The notes under the pieces: model-generated
Told to the model about the DNA's origin: nothing
Seen by the model: only the letters and a program-made list of their open reading frames with translations
The model's database searches: none
Position numbers and translations under genes: made by a program
Assembly: GCF_047948215.1 (NCBI RefSeq)
Contig: NC_134456.1
Span: forward strand, 79,908,515-79,972,514
DNA length: 64,000 bases
Origin: Lycorma delicatula
Lineage: Eukaryota; Arthropoda; Insecta; Hemiptera; Fulgoridae
Direction: 5' to 3'
Shown: positions 27,349 through 40,567 of the stretch, piece after piece
How positions within the stretch are numbered: the first letter of the stretch is position 1
How the letters are laid out: every line of letters begins with the position of its first letter

Positions 27349-30300
27349 TTAGATAAAACCTTCTCTACATAAATATTAAATGGAAAATGAGTAATAAAAC
27401 AACAGATGGAACACAAATTACAAGTGGGCTTTATTAAATTGTGTGACTGAATTTAGAGTGATCACAACTTAAAGAGTCAGGCCTGTATGTTGCCTTAGGT
27501 AAAGTAAGAGAGATGAACGGTTTACACTATGATACATCTCTCTTAAACAATAATACTGTAAGATTTCACTATGATACATATCTCTCCCTGTAAAAATATT
27601 ACAAATACGTCTCTGTCGTGTGTGTATGTGCGCATGCACACGTGTTGTGAATATGTATATGTTTAAAATTTATTTTTATAATGATGATACTCTGGGGTAT
27701 TCTTGGTATTGAATTTGTTGTTTCATTCTTCACTTACGTCAGCATGTAGAATTTTTGGTCCAAAAATTTTGCTATTTCCTAACCTGTTGTGTTAATTTAA
27801 ATAAAAGATGAGCAGTTGTATTTTTTACTTAACATTTGTTTCATCCTTACTTATCTTTGTTCACAGATCTTCAATAAGAGCAAGCAGTTTTTTTTTCATT
27901 TGCTTCTGTGTGTTATCTACTATCTGCAAAAATTCTCAAAAGATATTTTCAATTATGAACTAAATGTACTTTTGATCTATTGCTGGCTGGTTTGGAATTT
28001 AATTTTTTCAACATATCTTCTCTACTTTCCATATTTTTCTACCATTTCATTTTTCTTCTTTTCTGCTTCTGCAAACTGTATAGTTATACCTCCTAAATTG
28101 TTTATTTAATTCTGATTCAGGCACCTCTACATCAGGTCTCCTTCCTGGAATATGTGCATTTTTTTCTTTCAGACTATTGTTTTTACGAGATTATTTTTCT
28201 GATTCATGTTTCTAATAATACAGAGAAGATATCACCCAACATTATTTGGCTATAATTATTTGTTTTCTTTGATGCTGATATCAAATAAAGATACATTGTC
28301 AGCAATATTAACATGTAGTACAGTGGTGTAGTTGCAGATGTTGCTTTGAAGTTTATCCTTATAATTCTGTTGATTAGTAGAGTAATACTTATTTTATGAA
28401 ATAAATGATTGTATTTGTAAAAGCATTAAAAATTAATTTTCATCATATATTTAATTATCTGTTTATATAAATATATAAAAATTTTGTACTAGTAAATAAT
28501 AGATATTGCTCATTAAAATTTTATGTATATATATAAAATTTGTCTCAAACCAGTTAACATATTTTTATCCATTGAAATTAAAAGTTGAACTTATGTTAAC
28601 TGATTGTAATGAAGATTCAGTAATGGAGAAAAAACTTTGGATGAACTAAAACTACTCAAAAAAAAGTTCAGTTTTTATTAATGGATAATTACATAATTAT
28701 ACAATATCATGAATTAGATTATGGTAATAGTGAAGTTTTGACATAGCCCAAACTTGTAAGTTTGTTCAGTTGTGGTAATATGCATTCCTGAATAAATTAT
28801 ACAGTTGATTTTTGGTTAACCATTTGATACGTATCAGATAATTCAGTTTGCACTTCAATTAATGTGTAAAAATTACGTAAAAGATGAACAACATTATATT
28901 GACTTTTAATTATTGTTTTCATATTTTATTGCTACACATGTACACATTTAGAACTAGTAAATTTTATAGTTTTATGTTTAATTTCTTCATTCATATTGGT
29001 TTTTCCTGTTTTCATTATTTGAACCTGACAAAAGAGAAATAATCTCATTACCTAGAAAATACTTAAATGACCATTTTGTCATAGATGAAAACATTAGTGG
29101 GTTTAACAGTCTGCAATATTATTGAATCTAAATTAAGGTCAAAGTTGTGTTGATAATAACGACTAAGTGGTAATGAAACTTGTTGATTCCTTGTTTTTGA
29201 TACTTGTAAAAGTATTAACTATATAAAAATATTACTAAAGTGAGACATTTTATTAAAAATAAATCTAATAAATTATTTTACTTAAGGAAAAATGGAGAAT
29301 ATTTCAAGAAAAATTAATACTTAGTAGTTTAGTTATATTTCAAATTTTAAAACACATTAAAAAGATGTAACATTTTTTAACACCCTATTGATTCAAAATA
29401 AGATTGAAATCAAATGGTTTTTTAAAATATTTTTAAAAATGATGCAATTTTTAAAATTGTCTTTTAGGCATAGAATCTATTAAATGAAAAATTATGTATG
29501 TTTTTTTATTTTAATAGTAATAGAATATCATCTTTAATTGTAATTTGAGTGTAAAAGCTCATTGCAGGTAGGTTTATTAAGGAAAAGCTCCTACTTGAAA
29601 ATGGTAAGCTTGCTGGTCTCATATTTGTCTTACCCATGAATTACTTTATTATATTATATTTTACCTTATGCCATACTCCATGAATAACTACATTCTCTTA
29701 TTTTAAATATTGTATATCTAATTAAAGACTTTAATAACAGTTGACTTTCTGTGATTACTTTTTTATGTAGATGTTAATTTCTTACTCGTTTTTTGTTGTA
29801 CTGTGGTTTAACATTTATTTTATTTATATGTATTAACGTTTATTAAAAAATAATATACTTGTCATTTTTTATATTTATTCATATGTTGTTTGTTTATTTG
29901 TGTACTATTCTAAAAAGCAATTAATAGCAAAGTTTGTTGGCTAAAAAAATGTTGTAGGTTATGTTTTTTTTATTATTTATTATCTAAATAAAATTAATTT
30001 CTACTTTTTATGTTTTGTCAGTATACAAGTATGCAAATGTTTAAATATTTTTAATTCAGAATTTTACTGCATGTAGAGAGCAAGTTTATTTTGTTAGTAA
30101 GAAGTCATTTGATTATCAGATTTTCATATAATTGGAAGATTTATAATTTTTTTTTATATATATAATTTAGATGAAACTTATATAAAGATAATCTAAGTTA
30201 TATGGGCAATCATTTTTCCAGGAATTGTTTGATTTTCCACCTAATAAATTCTGAGTTCTTCTATCCAGTTACTTTTCTTAAAGTCTTAAGCTTACAGTTC

Positions 30301-30464
30301 TCTTAAGTTTTTATGAAACTAAGACAAATAACTTCATAACAAATAATGTTATGTAGGTTGTTATTACTAACATATTTACAACATTTTTCACCTACCCATC
30401 CAAAGGAAAACACATCATCTGGTGTTTAAATTTTCTGTGGTAAGCAATTAAGTTTAACTTAACT

Positions 30465-30505
30465 TTGACCTTAGCATTGACCTGGTCATGAAATGCTAAG
30501 GTCAA
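30465..30505. repeat. 14-bp inverted repeat with AAGGTCA half-sites
   Basis: ttgaccttagcatt (30465-30478) and its exact complement aatgctaaggtcaa (30492-30505) flank gacctggtcatga. Three to four TGACC/GGTCA half-sites fall within 41 bases. Nuclear receptors bind such hexamers, but function here is unproven. Confidence 0.5.
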
Positions 30506-30797
30506 TGGTGTATTAAAGGTGTATTTTTTTTTCTATTACTTTACTGTGAAGTCATCAAGATATAGTATACTTTCTTGCCCAGGACTCAAAAAAATTTTCA
30601 GTGTAAATGTCCTTAAAACTGTTTGATTTACTATACTTGTATGCAGTGTGTATTTGTTGATTATCACCTGTATAAGTCAGCACGTGTTATAGCATTAACA
30701 AAAGTTTTCATTATTTTTAGTCATACATTCTTTTTCCATGTATTTTTAAGGAAAATCTAAATAACTTAATTTATTATCACTAATCAGTCATTGCAGC

Positions 30798-31070
30798 CCA
30801 CCGGGCTGATCTAGTAGGGATAAACTTGTCGCAAATCAGTTGTTTAACTGCTGATTTTCAGTCAAAGGTTCTGAGGTTCAAATCCTAGTAAAATTTGGTT
30901 GCTTTTATATGGATTTGAATGCTAAGCAGTGAATACCACTGTACTTTGGTGGTTGGGGTTCAACTAACCACATATCTCATGATTGGTCGGCCTGAGTCTG
31001 TACATCATTCTCGTGTCATACACATCCTCCTCACCTCATTTTGGCATGGGGGTAGGGGTTTGCTTATTAT
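30798..31070 (+). mobile_element. tRNA-derived SINE
   Basis: The head ccgggctgatctagtaggga resembles a tRNA A box. It is followed 60-70 bases later by ggttcaaatcc (30875-30885), a near-perfect RNA polymerase III B box. The body carries ggatttgaatgctaagcag, ctttggtggttggggttcaa and ccacatatctcatgattggt. The last is shared with the fragment at 13367-13497 in the opposite orientation. It has no coding content. The exact 3' end is uncertain. Confidence 0.75.
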
Positions 31071-31770
31071 TCACTAAACTTGTTGCAACGTACAAACTAG
31101 GGAAAAAAATTAATTATTACTTCACTTTTAATGATAAACTTAAATCTGGTTTAAGTTCTAATAAACAATTAAAAAAAAAAATGGTTTTTATCATGTTTTA
31201 AAGTGTCAAACTGGTTGCTCGTTAACAAAATTAAATATTAAATTAATAAGTAATCAAATGTTGTATGATTAAACAAATTTTTTTTTGTAAATAATTCATT
31301 GAACTCGTGGTTACCTTGTTAATATGAAAACAATGAGATCCAAGAGCTTACTGTTAATAATTTTTTTTTAAATAGTAATAAAAATGCAGTGAATTCTTCT
31401 AGGCTCTAAGAAATTATTGTAATATAATTAAATGTGGTAAAAATATGATATATATTTTTTTTAGAGATTATGTAGTTTAATTTTATAATGAAATATTGAA
31501 AAATTAAATTTTTTTCTTTTTAGTTTTAAGTATCGTATTTGTTAATAAAATAAATAAGTTTAATTGTATTTTATTTTCATAAACATTTATCATAATTTAA
31601 TAAAAGAAACAGTGTTAAAAACATATAAAATAATTTTATTTAATTAATGTGGTAAGTACTAGTAGATTATTTAATTTGTTATGCATGTGTGTTATTGCAT
31701 GTTATGTATTTATTGCTGTAAAATGAAGTAGGAAGAGCTATTTTGTTGAGGTGGGCTGTTTGGTCTAACA

Positions 31771-31786
31771 GGGAGGGGAGGGTGGG
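31771..31786 (+). promoter_or_regulatory. G-quadruplex motif across the exon 6 splice acceptor
   Basis: GGGAGGGGAGGGTGGG is four G-runs with single-base loops. The first G is the G of the acceptor AG. In pre-mRNA this is the G-rich strand, so an RNA quadruplex could form on the 3' splice site and affect exon choice. Folding and effect are inferred. Confidence 0.6.
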
Positions 31787-31927
31787 ATGCATGGGTCCCC
31801 TGATGCTGGATCATCGTCAGAAGCCGGATCCATTGTGACTAATCCTCACTTCTCACTCCAGCGCAACAGCAAGAACAATGCTTCCTTCCGATCGACCGTA
31901 TCAGACAGTGAAATCGAACAAGGAAAT
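31772..31927 (+). CDS. MADD: MADD exon 6 of window, candidate cassette exon
   Basis: The exon is 156 bp (52 codons), phase 0-0, so skipping it would keep the frame. It begins [20 protein letters not shown] and ends [14 protein letters not shown] before gtcagt. It is Gly/Ser-rich and lies in the linker that is alternatively spliced in vertebrate MADD. The acceptor has a weak pyrimidine tract (gggctgtttggtctaacag). A second AG 9 bases downstream (exon start 31781) would remove three codons in frame. A G-quadruplex motif covers the exon's first 15 bases and the acceptor G. Use as a cassette is inferred, not seen. Confidence 0.87.
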
Positions 31928-32399
31928 GTCAGTATTAAATTTTATTATTTTTTAAAAAATGTTTTATTCAATAAAACCTTGATATCTATCTCGTTAAAAT
32001 AGTAATAATTTTCTTGTTAAATGTAACTCATCATAAGGTACAGGTATATTCATTAATTTTAACATGTAAACTAATTGGATAATTAATTTACATATACCAA
32101 ATATTAGATCATTCCCTTTGTTGCATGCTCGTTGTAGTTTGTTATTGTTTATAAACAGTTGTTTTAATTTTTTTCTGCTTTTAAGTATTAATATTAAACA
32201 TATAAATTATTTAGTGCAAAAAAAGTAATAATAGTAATATTACTCTACTGTCTAAAATGAGATGTAACATACTTTGAACATCATCCATGTTTAAAGTCAA
32301 ACCCGTAGAAGTAGACATAATTAGCATGGTATCTACGTACATATTTTATACTCAAATCAGTGATTTCATTATTCAGTTTTATGAGATGTGATCAGAAAA

Positions 32400-33590
32400 T
32401 AAAGAGAATATTTTAATTTTGCATGCTATTTCTTTTTGACAGAATTCATCTTTTTCCCACATGATGGCAACACTGTATAATATACAGTGTCAATATTTTC
32501 TGTCATATTAGAAGCATAGTTCAAATTTGCCAGTTAAGTAATTAGGACGTATTTTATTACAAGTGATGATTTATTTTGTTTGAAAATGATGGAAAAAATA
32601 GATTTGCATTAAATTTTGTGTTAAAAGTGCAGAAAAGTGCTAAATCTGTTAGTTAAGGCTTTTGACAAAGTGTTTTGTCTATACCAATGATTTATAAATT
32701 CTACAAGTCTTTCCAAGAAGACTATAAAAGGGTTGGATGTCCTAATACATCAACTGATGAAAACATTGACAAAATAATTAACAGTATGAGCAGTAATCAT
32801 CAGATCGCTATTGGAGAAATTGTTAAAAAGGTTGGAATTTCTTATGGTTTTTGTAAAACAATTTTGATTGGGATTTTGAGTATGAAACAAGTAATGGCAA
32901 AATTTGTTGAATTTTCTGCAAAAGCAAGATCGTAAAAACATTGGACAACAATTGTTAGCTGATATCACTGATGACTCAAAATTATTCAGATGGTTAAAAT
33001 AGGTGACAAAACATGAGTGTACTATATTGAAACAAAGATTAAATCATCCCAGTGGAAGCTTTCTGAAGAACTAAGATCGAAAAATGAGTTCAGTCGAATG
33101 GTAAGGTTCTCCTTATTATTTTCTTCAATTACAATTGAATTCTTACCACAAGATTACATTCAACAAACATTATTACTTAGCAGTTTTATGCTGTTTACGT
33201 GAGGCAATCCAAAGAAAATTATCACAAATGTCAGCAAACAATTCTTTGATTTTGCAGCATGATAACGCTTAGCTGGCACTTGACTATTAATTTGTTATTA
33301 TTGGCAAAATAACACCATACTGATGCCACGGCCTCCATATTCATGACACTGTGACTTAATCTTGTTTCTACTGATTTTAAGGACAACAGTTTCCGACAAT
33401 TGATAGAGTAAAGAAAATGTGAACTTAAGGCTATAGGAAAAATACTATGCAAATGTTTTGAGGATTGTACTTCTCTGAAGAACTGCTTTGAAGGGGACAA
33501 TATCATAAAGAAGAATAAGTGCATTCTTTTGGATAAAAATTTAAATTCTCGGTCTACTTTAAAAGTACTGATTTATATCTTTTTTTAAAT
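32400..33590 (+). mobile_element. Mariner transposon remnant
   Basis: The + strand reads mariner pieces: MEKIEICIKFCVKS (about 32590), the HTH-like QIAIGEIVKKVGISYGFCK (32801-32857), SSQWKLSEE (about 33040), CLREAIQRKLSQMSANN (about 33190-33240) and LQHDNA (about 33255, the second catalytic region HDNA). EGDNIIKKNK ends the protein near 33520. Stops and frameshifts are numerous. It belongs to the same broad group as the element at 34028-34957. Confidence 0.75.
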
Positions 33591-34027
33591 TGTTTAAAGT
33601 TGAAAGATAAATTGTATGTGGTAGTTTACATATTTTTAACAGGTAATTTTCGCAGCTTTTTTGGATAAGTCAGTAAGTTTGGCCCTCAACATATGCTCAT
33701 TGAATTTTTACTTTTTTTACGATAGCTGCAGTTTTCAAGGTGTGTGTTAATCAAACAGAAGTAGCTATTTGATAGTTATTTCATATAAGAATGAATAACT
33801 GTGTATAACAAACTGTTTGACATTGCTTAGTATCTAAGACATTGTTTTATAAACAGTTATAAATAATTAATTCTCTATACCAACCACCCATTTTCAGATT
33901 ACATGGAAATTGTTCTTTTAGAAGATCATTTTTGGATAATTAAGCTGCTCTTGAATACATTTCTCGTTCGTTAAATTTACTCATAAAATGTTTAGCGAAA
34001 CCGCATCTTATTGTGTAGTCAAATATA

Positions 34028-34957
34028 CAAGGTTTGATAAAAATAATATCCAGAATCTTTAAATTTCCCAGGCTGTAAAAATCCAATTGTCACAATTGTT
34101 TTTTTTGTTTTGGTACACTTGTCCCTAATGTATGTTTACATTGGTAGCCATATTGAATGCTTAGTTTATGTTGGCTGTCGAAAAGATTACACATGTTTAA
34201 TATGGTCGGTGATTTTTAACCTGTAGAAAAACTGGAACAAAGAATTTACATTAAATTTTGCTTTAAGAATGGAATAAAGTACAGCATCACATTGAAAATG
34301 TTAAATTTACTTTTGGCGATTCTTCTATGAATAAAACAAGCATTTACAAGTGGTACAAACATTTCCTAAAGGGCCATGAAAATGTTGAAGTAATGAATGT
34401 CCTGAACGTCCCAGCACATCAACAACCAATGATAACAACAAAAAAAGTGAAGAAAATAGTTATGGGCAATAGGCAAATCACTATCAGAGAATAAATATGG
34501 ATTACTACCGGGAAGTTCTACACCATTTGCGTGAAGCAATCCAAAGAAAACACCTGGATTTGTCGCAAAATAATTCATGGCAGTTGCACCATGATAACAC
34601 TTCACTGCTTGTTATGAATGTTTGGCCAATAACAACACCGTTATGACGTCTCAGGCTCCGTACTTGTTGGACATGGCCCCTTGTGACATCTTCCTATACC
34701 CCAAGCTGAAAAGAACCACGAATGAAAGATTACATTTTGCCAACATTGAAGAGATAAAGATAGAATCACTGAAGGAGCTAATTGCTATACTGGAAATTGC
34801 ATCCAGAGGTGCTTTGAGGATTGGAAAAAGGGCTGGGACAAATGTATTATACCTGAAAAGTGTAGTACTTTGAAGGTGACAAAATCAATACTTATGAATA
34901 AATAGATTCTTTTGAGAAAATCTAAAATTTTTGATCGTATTTTTTGATCAAACCTTG
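34028..34957 (+). mobile_element. Internally deleted mariner with intact ends and TA duplication
   Basis: The element is bounded by caaggtttgataaaa (34028) and its complement ...gatcaaaccttg (ending 34957), with TA directly outside both ends (34026-34027, 34958-34959). Inside, the N-terminal EKLEQRIYIKFCFKNGI (about 34228) is followed by a decayed HTH region. The sequence then jumps to the C-terminal half: LREAIQRKHLD-like residues (about 34530), LLDMAPCDIFLYPKLKRTTN (about 34661-34720) and FANIEEIKIESLKELIAILE (about 34736-34794). At 930 bp it is several hundred bases shorter than a full mariner (~1.3 kb). The segment with the first catalytic Asp is missing. Confidence 0.85.
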
Positions 34958-37654
34958 TATTTGATGTATGTTCTGTGTGTTCATTTAATATATCTTTTGT
35001 CAATTTTTTTTTAATTTAACATATTAAATGAACAAATATAGCATTGATCAGACATATTTTAATACATGCTAATTCTTGACCCCTTAAGGTTAGGAAAAAC
35101 ATTAACAGTAATGTCTCCATGTAACTCAGAAAAAGTAACTAGGTAATTGGCTCTGTAAAGATCTGGAAGAACAGTTTCCACATAACTGGAATCTGAATTG
35201 AGTCATTAATAATTTTTAATAGTTTTAAAGTGGTTTCATGTTTCATTACGGTGGTCTTCCAACTCTGTTATAAATTATTAAATAAATCTTACGAATTTTT
35301 CTGTTGATTTGTTAAAAAATTATAATTTACTCTATATCTAGTGAATATTTATTTAATAATTTGATATCTACCTTGTGACATTGAAAAAAGTTATGATTCG
35401 AATCATGTTTTTTTAGGCTGTAAAGAATTAACTAAATGGTCATATGCAGAATTTCCTGTACCTAGTATGATGAGATAATATACTTCAATAAAAGAGTGGT
35501 TTCTTGATTCAACTCCCTTTAATGTGTGCTCAAGCCAGTTTACAAAATTGACTGATTTAATGTTAAATTTTGTTATATAAAGGAACTTGCTCTAGTGGGA
35601 TTCTTTTGTATAATTTTTTCTAGATAATATATATTGACAGTTTTTTAAATGATAAGTTGCTTTATATTGCGTAGTGTTGCTTCTTATAGTGTAATGATGT
35701 CATTCTGATATTTAAAGCATTCTCAAAATCTTAGAAACATTATTTGGAAAATTTAGGGTAAATATAATACATACTTATAGCCTAGAGGATTTCAAGGCAT
35801 TGCTTCTTCACATACCTTTTTAATTTTTACAAAAATATTGTATTTCTCTTGTGATTGGCTTATTTTCCATATGGTCAGCTTCTGTAGACATACTCGCTCA
35901 TTACTATTCTTAATGGAAATAAAATAAAATAGACAAAAAAATAATAAAAGTGACTCAAAAAACTGCACTAAAAACTGAAAAATAATACTTTTTTCAGTTC
36001 TTTAAGTTCTATAATTTTGAAGTTAAAAAACAACTGTTATGAACTTAAAAATCAATTTTTACAAACAAGTTTGGTACGAGCTTCAAAAAGTAAAAATTTA
36101 AGAATTTAAAAAATATTATTTTTTAAGTAGTTTTTTAAGTTGGTTTTATTTTGTTAATATAAATGTATCAATCAAAAAGTATTCATGCTTATAAAGTGAT
36201 TTTTTCTTTAACTGAGGTTTTATTGAATGCATATACTATTATCATCTTGTGAATAAATTAATGTTATTTTTATGTTTATTCAACTGAAATGTTTGCTTTC
36301 ATTAATTATTTTTTCTTCATTTTATAAGTATGTTGTTACTGTAATGTTACATGAACAACTTTATACATATACCATTACATTTGTTAATATGCTTGCACTT
36401 CTATATAGTAACCTTTTATTTTTTAGTGCCATTATGATTTTATGTTACTGCCAAAGTAGATATCAAATGCACTGCAGTTTAATCATGTTTTAGTTTCCAA
36501 ATTATGATTTTGTTTGTGTATTCACTTTCATTATCGGTTTTTGTTTAAAGGGTTCTGATTGTGTATATTAAATACTGAATATTTGTTCACTTGGGTGTTA
36601 TATTCTGTTGTATTAGATTACTATCTGTAGAAACATTTTAAACAAAATCAAGGAAATGAATTTGCTCATTTTTTTAATGTTGTTATATGTGAAATTTGCA
36701 TAGATTGCGTAGTTCCCATGCAAACAATAGCGATGTATTTAATCATCAATTAACATATCATAAAGCATGCACTATACTAAACAGGTTATAGTTAGTTTTG
36801 TGTTTATAGTGGTTGGTAAAAAATGTAATTTAGTTTTTAATTAAACATTTTACTATATATATACTGTACTTCTGTGTTGCGTTTTATAAAGTTGGTACCC
36901 TTTTTTTTATACACTTTTTACACGGTAGCATGATAAATATTAAATGTTTTTCTGGATGTTGTTATTTATCACATACAGACTGTTATCAAATCTAGTGAAA
37001 AAGTGATAAGATTTTGTTTTGAGATACATAACCTGGTTGCTGTGCTCTGTTGTTTGATGAATGTTCTTTTTTTTTATAGGCGACTAATACGTGCATATAA
37101 ATTAAGTATTAGTTTCTCTACATTGAGATCTAAATAAACATAACAAAATAACAAGATTAATTTAAAACTTTATCAATTTATGTATTACATTTTTTGAATT
37201 CATTCATTTAACACGTTACAAATTATTATAAGTTAAAGCATTATATTATTATCATTATAGGAAAAACCTGATAGTAGTTCTTATGATCAAGTGATTTAAA
37301 TAATGATACAGTAGCAGTTAAACTACCTGTAACTGTTAACAGCTATAACAACTGACAATAAATCTATATAGATTTGAAAAGCATACTATATCAACTGGAA
37401 GTTGTGTATCAAGCTGCTATTTTGATATGTTTATGACTTGTTTTTATTAGCTATTAATTACAGCACTCTAGAAAACACAGATAAAAAGCTGTGCTAAAAA
37501 AAAAATAAAATAAATTTGAAAATTAATAATTAAAAAAATGTTTATAAACTGTTATTGAGCATAATTTATAAATATCCTATTTGCTGGACAGTATGTTCAA
37601 CAAATTTTTTTTGTTTTATTAATAAACCTTAAAGCTTGTTTTTTTTAATCTTGA

Positions 37655-37715
37655 TCAGGAGTCAAACTCAGGAACTTGCAGATTGAAGTGTTACTATCTG
37701 CCATAGAGATTGCAA
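37655..37715 (-). repeat. Possible degenerate tRNA-like / SINE head
   Basis: The - strand reads ctctatggcagatagtaaca, then gttcctgagtttgactcc. These resemble a degenerate A box followed by a TFC-arm/B-box at tRNA-like spacing. No full cloverleaf was confirmed and no SINE body follows. Confidence 0.3.
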
Positions 37716-40359
37716 AATTTAAAAATGCCAAGGAAAAAAGAATTTTATCAATCTACAGAAAACAAAACTAATTGTTGTGGTACTCTCTAAAAGGTTTAGA
37801 ACAGCTTAGAATATTTTGAAACATCACTGTGGAATTAAGGAAAATATTTGTGTTAAAAAAAAACTGAACAAAAACTGAAATCCTAAAATTAATACAGACC
37901 CTAAAAGATTCTATTAAATGTTTGCACAAACTCAGTTTTATTAATCTATCTTCAATTCATTTTGGTAAATTTTTGATTTAGTAATTTTATTTTTTAGTAA
38001 CACTTGATAATATCCTAGAGATTTTTGTTATCGTTTAGTCCTTTTTTCTTTCATTAGCAACACATTTAAAGTGATTAACTCTCCTAAGTTATTTTAGATT
38101 ATCAATTCATAATAGCAACCCAATTCTTACTTTAAAGTAATGATTTTTTTTAAATTTATGTCAATATTTTGTCACTTTTGCTACCACCTTCAGTAACATT
38201 GCTGCTGCTGTTTTTCATTGGGACAACATAATGATTTTGTTTGGATTTTTAACAGAAAAATATTTTTAGAATGTGATAAAATATTATTTTAAATTTGGGT
38301 GATTTCTATTCAATTACTATCATATTTCTGTATTTATTTACTTCATAATGTCATGTCTTTATCTAATTTTTACCACTAATCGTCTAAGAAAATAAGATCT
38401 TACATTTTTCCTAAGCTACATAATTTTGCATGTGTTAACTCAAGCAGTGAAATCTTGTTCTGATTTTGCATGATTGGTGGCAAATAAATTGTTGTGATTT
38501 TATCTAATTTTTATTTTATTATAAAATATTTTCATACCTGTTTTTATACAATTTATATAAAAGTTACATTTATTTCAGAGTTTATTCGAGTTTATGTAGT
38601 ATTTTGAAAATATATTTATTTGATAAGGTTCCCTACTTACTAAGAATGATTAAAAATTACAAATTAATTTGAATTCATTATAAATAACTATATCCGTTGA
38701 TATATGATTTTTTTGACCTCTTTATGTAAAGCACTGTAATTAGGTTTATTGAGTTTTAATAATTAATATGTATGTTTAAATAATAAATGTTTATTTAAAT
38801 CATAAATCTATGAAAAATTTTCCCTTACATTTTGTTAGTGGTGATAAAATGTTTGCATGAAGCATGTTTTTAAAGTTCCATTTTTATTTTCACTAAGTGG
38901 CCATAAGTAGGATTTTGACACATGGTTTTTCTTTTCAGATATTATCATTTAACCAGTGAAACTTGTTTTAAGTTAATTATTTTATAAAGACGAAAAAATG
39001 AAATATTCATTTTTATGATTTGCAACAACTATTAACATTTTGTGATAGTTGTTCTTTAAGTGACTGTTTGGATAGTGTAAAATTGATAAAAGTAATGTTA
39101 TTTTTAGGCCTGTTATAACCTTACTGCCAATTTGAAATTAATTTGCTGTTAAGATATTTTATTCAATCATGAAAAATTAAAAATTTCTATAAAATATGTT
39201 ATATTAATGTAGTAATGTTTTTAATCAGATACTACAAGCAGGAGCTTAAATGTTAAACAAGTCTGAACAACTGGGAATAGGTTAAAATAATATTTAATGT
39301 ATATGCTGTGTGTAAATTTTTGATAGGTTAATATTTTTATGAAATCTATCTCATAACACATTGTTAAAAGCTTACATTGATTATTTTATTTTTAATGAAT
39401 TAATTAATTTTTTAAATTAATTAATGAATTTTGTTTCAGTTTGATTAATGATTTTATGTTAATAAATTAACACATTATGTTAGTATACCAAAAGGTATAA
39501 TGTGAATTGAAGGTTTATAATGTGAATTATTATAGAGGTATTAGTGAAAATCTTGTAAGTTGGTGAGGATCACATTGAAAATTAACCTTTTGGCGAATTA
39601 GCTTTTGAAACTTTATTTAGTTTTTTAAATAAAACAGTCTTTTCTAATTTATTTTATCTTGTTATAGGACCACTTAAATTAACCAGATTTAGTTGCTTAA
39701 AGAACTATATATAAATATCAGAGTGTAAATTAAATAAGATTTAGCTTTTTTATTAAAAAAAAAATGAATCGTGAATCATTTTGTGATTGTAATTGTTTTT
39801 TAAATAAGTTATGTTTCCAGTAACGATAATGTCTATGTTAGTGGAACTGATTATGTGAATGATCAGTTGTACATATTGAGTTGCATGATCTATTGAATTT
39901 CAAAACAGCAAATTCCTGTTCAAGTTAGATAATGATAATTGCATTCCAACTTAAAATTCTGAAAGCAGTATTGCTATTTTGACATGATATTTAGTGATGT
40001 CAAAATTAACTTTCAGTAGTTGAAATGAAATCATCGTCGACAATTGATTGTTTCATTTATGGTTAAAAGACTTCTGATTCTTGAGTAAATTAAATTTTGA
40101 TAACCGAATTTATAATTATTTTAAGTGGTCCTTCTAACCTAATATTAAATAGCAGACCCAAATTTAAATTATATAGAAAAACATGCTATGATTGTTGATT
40201 TCACATTAATTTTCTCCTCAGTTAAATTAATAGATTTTCCACCTTGATGTATGTGATTATTCTACTATTGTGTTATTTTCATGTTTTTTACTTGAGTATT
40301 TAATTCATAACAAAAATAATTGTGTTTCAAAGTTTTGAAGGTTTTTCTCATTTTGTTAG

Positions 40360-40504
40360 TTTCCACGGCATCCAAAACAACGTAATCCTAGTGTTTGGTC
40401 CAGTAAGTCTTCCCTTAGTGCTGGATTCCGTTATCATGGTGGAAATATACATAATACTTCGACCACACCAAGTCCAGATTCTGGCAGAACATACCTTTTT
40501 GAAG
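40360..40504 (+). CDS. MADD: MADD exon 7 of window
   Basis: The exon is 145 bp, phase 0 to 1 (donor gtaata). It encodes [20 protein letters not shown], then [20 protein letters not shown], then SGRTYLFEG. The tail FEG joins [15 protein letters not shown] in exon 8, exactly as in MADD proteins. It is basic and Ser/Thr-rich. Confidence 0.92.
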
Positions 40505-40567
40505 GTAATATTAATTTATTTTGTTTTTTCTGCATAAATAATATATAACTCAAAATTGGATAACGTA

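Larger units (their letters stand above)
17052..31771 (+). other. MADD intron 5
   Basis: At 14.7 kb this is the longest intron in the window. It contains an (AG)n run, two mariner remnants (18420-18830, 20957-22260), a LINE-tail-like block (24485-24655), a LINE with target-site duplication (25179-27348) and a SINE (30798-31070). The stretches 17410-18400, 18840-20950, 22270-24480, 27350-30460 and 31080-31770 are AT-rich without recognisable content. Confidence 0.85.
31928..40359 (+). other. MADD intron 6
   Basis: The intron is 8.4 kb, with two mariner remnants (32400-33590; 34028-34957) and a weak tRNA-like segment (37655-37715, - strand). The stretch 34960-37640 and the last 2.6 kb (37720-40359) are AT-rich with no feature I can support. 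Confidence 0.85.

Noticed and set aside
27816..28109. 97-codon hydrophobic frame
   Set aside because: Composition is explained by T-rich DNA, and no family is recognised.
33231..33524. 97-codon - strand frame
   Set aside because: It is antisense to the mariner remnant at 32400-33590.
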